Shown piece after piece: positions 58,864-64,000 of a stretch of 64,000 nt of DNA. This DNA comes from Nonomuraea spiralis. Lineage in GTDB: Bacteria > Actinomycetota > Actinomycetes > Streptosporangiales > Streptosporangiaceae. Under the pieces are notes generated by a model. The model was given only the letters and a program-made list of their open reading frames with translations. It had not been told where the DNA came from and ran no database searches. The stretch covers positions 44,711 through 108,710 of the forward strand of contig NZ_BMRC01000031.1 in assembly GCF_014648435.1 (NCBI RefSeq). Reading direction: 5' to 3'. How positions within the stretch are numbered: position 1 is the stretch's first letter; the number at the start of each line of letters is the position of its first letter. Made by a program: the position numbers and the translations under genes.

Positions 58864-59865
58864 TCACCAGACGTGGTCCCGCGCCGCGTCGAGTGCCGTC
58901 AGCACGGCTCCCTGCAACACCGCGTTGCCCTCGACCCGGGTGGCCCTGACCTCGGTGGGCGCGGGCGACAGGTCCCGCAGCCGGGCGGCGACCTGCTCGG
59001 CCAGTTCGTCGCCGCCCTCGTGGCCCACGGCCCCGCCGAGCACCACCAGGCCGGGGTCGAGCAGGGTGACGAAGGCGAAGGCGCCCTTGGCGACCCGGCG
59101 CACCCACTCCTCGCGCCGGGTCTCGGCCTGGAGCAGCAGGCAGAGCGCCGTGCCCTCCACCTCCAGGAAGCCGATCTCCCCCGCCCCGCCGGACGCGCCG
59201 CGGCGCAGCCGTCCGCCGAGGACGACCGCGGCGCCGAGGCCGTCGTCCAGCCAGAGCAGTACGAAGTCGTCGCTGCCCTGGGCCGCGCCGGTACGCAGTT
59301 CGGCCACGGCGGCCAGATTGACCTCGTTCTCCAGGACGACCGGCACGCCCAGCCGCTCGCGTACGGCGCTCACCAGGCCGGGCCGCCACCCGGGCACGTC
59401 GTTGGCCACCGTCAGCTCGCCGTCCTTGGGCTTGACCAGGCCGGGCGCGCCGATGACCACGTTGTCGAGCGGGCGGCCCGCGGCGGCCTCGGCGACCGCC
59501 GCCTCGATCAGGCCGACCAGGTCGCCGGCGATCTCGCGGACAGCCGAGCCGACCACGCGGCCGGTCAGGTCGGCGACCGTGACGTGGATCGCGGTGCGCC
59601 GCAGGTCGACCCCGGCCACGTGGGCCCGGCCGGCGACCAGCGCGTAGAGGCGGGCGTTGGGGCCGCGGCGGTCCTCGCCGCATTCGCCTGCCTCCTCGAT
59701 GAGGCCGCCGCCCTTGAGCCGTTCGATCAGGTCGGAGACGGTGGGCCGGGACAGGCCGGTCAGCTCGCGCAACTGCGGGGCGGTCAGCGGACCGTGCTCC
59801 AGCAGCAGGTCGAGGGCGAGCCGATCGTTGATCGCACGGGCCATGGACGGGGTCGCGGTCTTCAC
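58864..59865 (-). CDS. ROK-family transcriptional repressor
   Basis: A 333-residue ROK repressor: N-terminal winged helix (RLALDLLLEHGPLTAPQLRE, LTGLSRPTVSDLIERLKGGG) and a sugar-kinase-like domain (VAGVDLRRTAIHVTVADLTG, VVIGAPGLVKPKDGEL, GGRLRRGASGGAGEIGFLEV). The zinc-binding CxCGxxGCxE motif of classical ROK proteins is missing; that region reads GTALCLLLQAETRREEW. GTG at 59865 is preferred: TATTAT (minus strand, 59878-59873) lies seven bases upstream; ATG at 59874 is the alternative. It diverges from an MFS gene over two operator-like repeats. Confidence 0.88.
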   Translation of the reverse strand: MKTATPSMARAINDRLALDLLLEHGPLTAPQLRELTGLSRPTVSDLIERLKGGGLIEEAGECGEDRRGPNARLYALVAGRAHVAGVDLRRTAIHVTVADLTGRVVGSAVREIAGDLVGLIEAAVAEAAAGRPLDNVVIGAPGLVKPKDGELTVANDVPGWRPGLVSAVRERLGVPVVLENEVNLAAVAELRTGAAQGSDDFVLLWLDDGLGAAVVLGGRLRRGASGGAGEIGFLEVEGTALCLLLQAETRREEWVRRVAKGAFAFVTLLDPGLVVLGGAVGHEGGDELAEQVAARLRDLSPAPTEVRATRVEGNAVLQGAVLTALDAARDHVW

Positions 59866-59879
59866 GCCGCCCATAATAG

Positions 59880-59896
59880 TCAGGAAGCCTCCCTGA
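59880..59896. promoter_or_regulatory. ROK operator 1
   Basis: TCAGG-N7-CCTGA inverted repeat between the ROK and MFS starts, nearer the ROK gene. Its centre is 29 bp, about three helical turns, from that of operator 2. Confidence 0.65.
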
Positions 59897-59907
59897 TAGG
59901 TCTTTTC

Positions 59908-59926
59908 ATCAGGAAGGTTGCCTGAT
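59908..59926. promoter_or_regulatory. ROK operator 2
   Basis: ATCAGG-N7-CCTGAT inverted repeat; its right end overlaps the TAGTTT -10 box (59926-59931) of the MFS gene, a repressing position. Confidence 0.7.
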
Positions 59927-59938
59927 AGTTTCCCGCTC

Positions 59939-61102
59939 ATGAATCATCACCGCGCCATCGCGGCCGTCTTCGCCGCGCACGGCGCCGTCGCCGGCAGCCT
60001 GGCCACCCGGATCCCGTGGATCCAGGAGCACGTCCACCTCAGCGCGGGCCTGCTCGGGTTCGCGCTGCTCTGCCCGTCGATCGGGGCGTTCGTCGGGATG
60101 CCGCTGGCCAGCCGGCTGGCCCACCGGTACGGCAGCCGGGCCAGCACGCGCCTGCTGCTCGCGTTGTGGTGCGCCGGCCTCGCCCTGCCCGCGCTCGCCC
60201 CCGCCCCCGTGTGGCTGTTCGCCACCTTCCTGCTGTACGGCGCGACGGCGGGCATGTGCGACGTCGTCATGAACGCCCACGGCGTCACGCTCGAACGACA
60301 CCTGAACAAGCCGATCATCTCCGGCCTGCACGGCATGTGGGCCGTCGGGAGCCTGGCGGCGGGCGGCCTCGGCACCCTGGCCGCGCAGGCGGGCGTCGAC
60401 GCCCGCCTGCACCTCGGGGCCGTCGCGGCCACGCTGATGGTCCTGGGCGCGATCGCCGGGCGCGGCCTGCTGCCCGACGGCCCGCAGGCCGCCGACGCGC
60501 CCGCGCCGCGCCGGTTCGCGCTGCCCGGGCGCGGCATCCTGGCCATCGGGCTGGTCGGCTTCTGCGGCACGTTCGCCGAGGGGGCCAGCTCGAACTGGGC
60601 GGCGGTCTACCTCACCAACGTGGCCGACGCCGGGCCCGGGGTCGCCGCCGCCGGATACACGATCTTCATGCTCTGCATGGCCGGGGCCCGGCTCGCGGGC
60701 GACCGGGTGGTACGGGTGACCGGTCCCGCGCGGGCGGTGCGGACCGGCGGGCTCGTGGCGGTCGCGGGCGGCGTGCTGGTGGTCCTGGCCCGTACGCCGG
60801 CGCTGGGCATCACCGGGTTCGCGCTGGTCGGGCTGGGAGTGGCGATCATCGTACCGCTGGTGTTCGCGGCGGCGGGGCGGGCGGGGCGTACGCCGGGCGA
60901 GGGGGTCGCGGGGGTCGCGACGATCACGTACCTGTCGGGGCTGACCGCACCGGCGGTGACCGGATGGGTGGCCGACAGCGTGTCGTACCCGGCGGCGTTC
61001 GCGCTGATCACGGGGATCCTGGTGGCGCTCACCCTGCTCGCGCCGGTGTTGCGGCAGCGCGAGACCGCGCCCGAGAGGGTCCTGGAGCGGCATCCGGCGT
61101 GA
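59939..61102 (+). CDS. MFS transporter
   Basis: A 387-residue major facilitator protein with about twelve hydrophobic segments (AAVFAAHGAVAGSLATRIPW, GLLGFALLCPSIGAFVGMPL, LWLFATFLL region, AGYTIFMLCMAGARLAGDRV, ITGFALVGLGVAIIVPLVFA). The pattern SRLAHRYGSRAS fits the loop 2-3 motif, and the overall type resembles YbjJ/sugar-efflux-like MFS proteins. The divergent ROK gene suggests a carbohydrate or carbohydrate-like substrate. ATG at 59939 is seven bases after TAGTTT (leaderless). The LLM operon begins 7 bp after its stop with a KstR2-type operator. Confidence 0.86.
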   Translation: MNHHRAIAAVFAAHGAVAGSLATRIPWIQEHVHLSAGLLGFALLCPSIGAFVGMPLASRLAHRYGSRASTRLLLALWCAGLALPALAPAPVWLFATFLLYGATAGMCDVVMNAHGVTLERHLNKPIISGLHGMWAVGSLAAGGLGTLAAQAGVDARLHLGAVAATLMVLGAIAGRGLLPDGPQAADAPAPRRFALPGRGILAIGLVGFCGTFAEGASSNWAAVYLTNVADAGPGVAAAGYTIFMLCMAGARLAGDRVVRVTGPARAVRTGGLVAVAGGVLVVLARTPALGITGFALVGLGVAIIVPLVFAAAGRAGRTPGEGVAGVATITYLSGLTAPAVTGWVADSVSYPAAFALITGILVALTLLAPVLRQRETAPERVLERHPA

Positions 61103-61109
61103 TACGCTC

Positions 61110-61126
61110 CCAAGCGAGCGCTTGGT
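61110..61126 (+). promoter_or_regulatory. KstR2-type operator of the second LLM operon
   Basis: CCAAGCGAGCGCTTGGT, the same GAGC-centred version as at 4477-4493; 18 successive bases are identical. It starts 8 bp after the MFS stop and ends 22 bp before the ATG at 61149. Confidence 0.82.
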
Positions 61127-61148
61127 TTATCAGCTGAGAGGCCGCCGC

Positions 61149-62216
61149 ATGAAGTTCTCGACCTTCCACCTCTTCCACCGCTTCGACGGGCAGAGCTTCA
61201 AGGACGTCTACGACTACCATCTGGAGCTCATCGAGCTGGCCGAGGAGCTGGGCTTCAACGGGGTACGGCTGGCCGAGCACCACTTCCGCGACTACGGCGT
61301 CGTGCCCAACCTGTTCACCATGCTCGCCCACGCCGCCGCCCGCACCTCCCGGATCAGGCTCGGCACCGGCATCGTGGTGTTGCCGCTGCACAACCCGATC
61401 CACGTGGCCGAGGAGGCCGCGCAGGTGGACGTGCTCTCCGGCGGGCGGCTCGACCTGGGCATCGGCCGGGGTTACCAGAGCTACGAGTTCGAGGGCTTCG
61501 GCATCGACCTGGCCGAGGCGCGGGACCGGTTCAACGAGGCGCTGGAGGTGATCCTCGGGCTGTGGACGCGGGAGTCGTACCAGCATGAGGGGAAGTTCTA
61601 CCGGACCGGCGCGGAGGTCTCGCTCGCGCCGCGCCCGCTCCAGACCCCCCATCCGCCGCTGCACGTGGCCGCCGTCTCCCCCGAGACCGTCACCATGTAC
61701 GCCGAGCGCGGCCTGCCCGTCCTGGCCGATCCCGCGGCCACGTTCCGCAAGGTCGTCAAGGCGGCCGAGACCTGGCGGGAGACGGCCGCGCGGGCCGGCC
61801 ACCCGGCGGGCGCGGACCTCGTGGTGGCCCGCAGCGTGTACGTCGCCCCCACCCTGGAACGGGCCCGCGAGGACCAGGCCAGGTTCGAGGCGTCGTTCGA
61901 CCGCTCGCGCATCTTCAACGAGCGCAGCGCCCCCATCGACCCGAGGACCGGCAAGGCCGCCCAGGGTTTCGAGTACTACCAGGACCGCTACCTCAAGGGC
62001 GGCTCGGTCTCGCCGGACTTCCGCTGGGAGCAACTGGAGGTCATCGGCGACCCCGCCCGGGTCATCGAGCAGATCTCGTTGCTCAGGGACGCCGGCTTCA
62101 CCGATCTCCTGTGCGACTTCGGCAGCACCAGGCCCATGCCGCTGGAGGACATGAAGCAGGTCATGCGTTTCTTCGCCGCCGAGGTCATGCCGGCCTTCGC
62201 CCCCGCAGGAGGATGA
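61149..62216 (+). CDS. LLM-class flavin-dependent monooxygenase (copy 2)
   Basis: A 355-residue luciferase-like protein: MKFSTFHLFHRFDGQSFKDV, LGFNGVRLAEHHFRDYGVVP, IRLGTGIVVLPLHNPIHVAE, DVLSGGRLDLGIGRGYQSYE and HPPLHVAAVSPETVTMYAER. It has the length and barrel order of copy 1 (4517) but only moderate sequence similarity, so it is a paralogue rather than a recent duplicate. ATG at 61149 follows GAGAGG. The acyl-CoA-synthetase-like gene starts 2 bp after its stop. The KstR2-type operator makes a role in steroid or steroid-like breakdown likely; flavin reductase at 15985 may supply FMNH2. Confidence 0.88.
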   Translation: MKFSTFHLFHRFDGQSFKDVYDYHLELIELAEELGFNGVRLAEHHFRDYGVVPNLFTMLAHAAARTSRIRLGTGIVVLPLHNPIHVAEEAAQVDVLSGGRLDLGIGRGYQSYEFEGFGIDLAEARDRFNEALEVILGLWTRESYQHEGKFYRTGAEVSLAPRPLQTPHPPLHVAAVSPETVTMYAERGLPVLADPAATFRKVVKAAETWRETAARAGHPAGADLVVARSVYVAPTLERAREDQARFEASFDRSRIFNERSAPIDPRTGKAAQGFEYYQDRYLKGGSVSPDFRWEQLEVIGDPARVIEQISLLRDAGFTDLLCDFGSTRPMPLEDMKQVMRFFAAEVMPAFAPAGG

Positions 62217-62218
62217 CG

Positions 62219-63706
62219 ATGATCCACAGCCTGACCCTGTCCGACGTCCTCGCCGACCACGCCCGCAGCCGCCCCCAGGTCACCGCCGTGGTGGACGGGG
62301 ACGTGCGGCTCACCTACCCCGAGCTCGACGCCCGCGTGACGCGGCTGGCCGACGCCCTGGCCGGACGCGGGGTGGCCGCCGGTGACCGGGTGATGTGGCT
62401 CGGCCAGAACTCGTACGCGGTGCTGGAGCTGCTGCTGGCCTGCTCCCGCCTGGGCGCGGTCCTGTGCCCGGCCAACTGGCGGCAGTCACGGGACGAGCTG
62501 CGCTTCGTCCTGTCCGACCTGGCGCCCAGGGTCGTCGTCTGGGAGCCCTCCGACCAGGCCGCCGAACTGGCGGACGAGGCGACGTGGGTCCGCGCGGGCG
62601 GCGCGTACGAGGAGCTGGTCGCGGGTGGCTCGCCGAGGGAGTTCCCGCAGGTGGACGATGCCGAGCCGGTGCTCGCGCTCTACACCGCCGCCTTCGCCGG
62701 CCGGCCCTGCGCCGCCCTGCTCAGCAGCGCGGCCCTGGTCGCCCACAGCGCCACGCTGCTCGTCGTACGGCAGATGGAACCGGGCTTCACCTTCCTCAAC
62801 GACGGGCCGCTCTTCCACGTCGGGACGATGATGTTCTGCCTGGCCACCCTCCAGATCGGCGGCACGAACGTGTTCACGCCCGCCTTCGACGCCGAGGAGG
62901 TCTGCCGGCTGGTCGACGCCGAACGGGTGACGCAGGCGTTCCTGTTCGGGCCGATGATCGACGCGGTCGCGGCGGCGAACGCGGGCGGCAAGTACGACCT
63001 GTCCTCGCTGCGCTTCGTCGCCCACTCCGCCGAGTGGGACGACATGATCACCGTGGACGACTCGCCCTGGTGCCGCTCGAAGATGGGCGGGTACGGGCAG
63101 ACCGAGGTGGGCGGCATGCTCACCTTCCTCGGGCTGGCCGAGGGCGGGGCGGGGTTCGCGGGACGGCCGTCGCCGCTGGTCCAGGTGCGCATCCTGGATC
63201 CGGAGGGCGTGGAGGTGCCGGCGGGCGAGGTGGGCGAGATCTGCGCAAGGGGCAAGACCCTCTTTTCCGGATATTTCGCCCGGCCCGACTTAAATGAGGT
63301 GAAGTCGCGGTACGGCTGGCATCACACCGGCGACCTCGGCCGCCGCGAACCCGACGGCACCATCACCTTCATCGGCCCCCGCCTCCGCATGATCAAGTCG
63401 GGCGCCGAGAACGTCTACCCCGCCGAGGTCGAGCGGGCGCTCAAGACCCACCCGGCCGTCGCGGACGCGGCGGTGATCGGCGTGCCCGACCCCTCCTGGC
63501 ACCAGGCGGTCAAGGCCGTGGTGGTGCTCAGGCCGGACGCCGCCGCTTCGGCGGAGGACCTGGTCGCGCACGTCAGAGGGGAGCTGGCGGCGTACAAGAG
63601 GCCGCGTGAGGTGGTGTTCGCCGACGCCATCCCGAAGCAGGGCTTCACCCCCGACTACGACGCCCTCGACGCCGCGTACGGCGGCGGCAACTACCCGGGC
63701 GCCTGA
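62219..63706 (+). CDS. Acyl-CoA synthetase-like protein with altered P-loop
   Basis: A 495-residue adenylate-forming-family protein. The fold is complete: TYPELDARVTRLADALAGRG, ANWRQSRDELRFVLSDLAPR, A5 as GGYGQTEVGG, A7 as YGWHHTGDLGRREPDG and A8 as RMIKSGAENVYPAEVER. The A3 phosphate loop, normally SGTTGxPKG, reads YTAAFAGRPCAALLSS, losing the Lys, and the A10 Lys is not evident (PKQGFTPDYDALDAAYGGG). ATG at 62219 has AGGAGG six bases upstream. Proteins with a TAAFxGRP loop form a distinct branch to my recollection; whether they ligate CoA is uncertain. Confidence 0.85.
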   Translation: MIHSLTLSDVLADHARSRPQVTAVVDGDVRLTYPELDARVTRLADALAGRGVAAGDRVMWLGQNSYAVLELLLACSRLGAVLCPANWRQSRDELRFVLSDLAPRVVVWEPSDQAAELADEATWVRAGGAYEELVAGGSPREFPQVDDAEPVLALYTAAFAGRPCAALLSSAALVAHSATLLVVRQMEPGFTFLNDGPLFHVGTMMFCLATLQIGGTNVFTPAFDAEEVCRLVDAERVTQAFLFGPMIDAVAAANAGGKYDLSSLRFVAHSAEWDDMITVDDSPWCRSKMGGYGQTEVGGMLTFLGLAEGGAGFAGRPSPLVQVRILDPEGVEVPAGEVGEICARGKTLFSGYFARPDLNEVKSRYGWHHTGDLGRREPDGTITFIGPRLRMIKSGAENVYPAEVERALKTHPAVADAAVIGVPDPSWHQAVKAVVVLRPDAAASAEDLVAHVRGELAAYKRPREVVFADAIPKQGFTPDYDALDAAYGGGNYPGA

Positions 63707-63730
63707 GCTACCAGAATTGTCGGCAGTGCT

Positions 63731-63746
63731 CCGGGCTTCAGCCCGG
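63731..63746. repeat. Subterminal hairpin of the IS200/IS605 element
   Basis: CCGGGC-TTCA-GCCCGG is a perfect 6-bp stem with a 4-base loop, 75 bp beyond the transposase stop. An alternative pairing GGCTTCA/TGAAGCC overlaps it. Confidence 0.65.
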
Positions 63747-63820
63747 GGGTGAAGCCGACCGTCCCGCGTAGCGGGGCACGAGCAGCCGATTCGCCGCCAG
63801 GCGGACCGGCGTCCACCCGC

Positions 63821-64000
63821 TCAGACGGGCCGGTTCTGCTGCTCGATGTACTGGCGCAGGACACTGATCGGCGCGCCGCCCACCGAACCGGCGAAATAGG
63901 ATCCCGACCACAGCTTGTTCGCCCGGTAGTAGTGGGCGGCCAGTTCGGGGAACTCCTGTCGCATCCGCCGCGAGGACACACCTTTGAGGCTGTTGACCAG
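63821..64000 (-). CDS. tnpA: IS200/IS605 transposase TnpA, C-terminal 59 residues (partial)
   Basis: The frame runs from the window edge to a TGA at 63823-63821. It reads VNSLKGVSSRRMRQEFPEL, then HYYRANKLWSGSYFAGSVGG and SVLRQYIEQQNRPV, the hallmark C-terminal part of Y1 single-strand transposases: the last helix carries the catalytic Tyr in RQYIEQQ. TnpA cuts and rejoins single-stranded DNA at hairpin ends. It looks intact as far as visible. Whether a tnpB gene accompanies it cannot be seen. Confidence 0.9.
   Translation of the reverse strand: MVNSLKGVSSRRMRQEFPELAAHYYRANKLWSGSYFAGSVGGAPISVLRQYIEQQNRPV

Larger units (their letters stand above)
63710..64000 (-). mobile_element. IS200/IS605-family insertion sequence, right-end part
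   Basis: The last 290 bp contain the end of a TnpA gene and, beyond its stop, a subterminal hairpin of the type recognised by single-strand transposases. The outer boundary is not certain, and the element continues past the window. Confidence 0.7.

Overview
The window is about 72% G+C actinobacterial chromosome with actinomycete-type proS, ECF sigma factors, ROK/GntR/UTRA regulators, an NgcEFG-like sugar importer and many genes whose start codon lies 6-7 nt after a TANNNT -10 hexamer (leaderless transcripts). Gene content and style fit a Streptosporangiales-type actinomycete (Nonomuraea or a relative); that placement is inference.

The dominant theme is catabolism of steroid rings C and D, the HIP (methylhexahydroindanedione propionate) pathway controlled in mycobacteria by KstR2. 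I recognise kstR2 (34.2 kb), fadD3 (6.7 kb), fadE30 and ipdF (16.5-18.4 kb), two SDRs in the position of Rv3548c/Rv3549c, echA20-ipdA-ipdB-ipdC (25.7-30.7 kb), fadA6 (33 kb) and a short FadE (3 kb). They are dispersed over 60 kb but tied together by at least nine copies of a CCAAGC-N4-GCTTGG / AnCAAGnnCTTGnT operator. The same operator precedes genes that are not part of the textbook pathway: two luciferase-like (LLM) flavin monooxygenases, each followed by an adenylate-forming enzyme with altered catalytic motifs; a flavin reductase upstream of fadE30; an Ltp-type thiolase fold protein with a DUF35 partner; and a second Ltp-type protein at 48-49 kb. These extra members are the best candidate for an undescribed extension of steroid degradation.

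Layout: 0-2.9 kb DUF4439 end, proS, membrane protein; 3-8.2 kb short fadE and the first LLM/adenylating-enzyme/fadD3 operon; 8.2-14 kb FprA-type reductase, DUF6986 aldolase-like protein, CutC, GNAT, GntR/UTRA regulator and small proteins; 14-18.4 kb Ltp/DUF35 diverging from flavin reductase-fadE30-ipdF; 18.4-25.7 kb DUF2252 and ATP-grasp proteins, an SDR behind a TetR-type palindrome, two secreted 85-aa paralogues, NIPSNAP, a SigE-family sigma factor with a membrane partner; 25.7-35.5 kb the ipd block, pentapeptide protein, NagZ, fadA6, kstR2-alkD; 35.5-42 kb metE with a LysR regulator, GNAT, ABC-2 permease, UTRA regulator module with structured intergenic DNA; 42-48.2 kb NgcEFG-like importer, SIS protein, RpiR regulator and GlcNAc-type kinase; 48-55.7 kb second Ltp, hydrolase, LysR, MerR, ThuA, ECF41 sigma factor, SDR/TetR; 55.8-58.9 kb a fused receiver/thioredoxin-reductase-like protein with a cNMP-binding histidine kinase; 58.9-61.1 kb ROK/MFS pair; 61.1-63.7 kb the second LLM/adenylating-enzyme operon; 63.7-64 kb end of an IS200/IS605 element.

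No rRNA, tRNA or CRISPR array was recognised.
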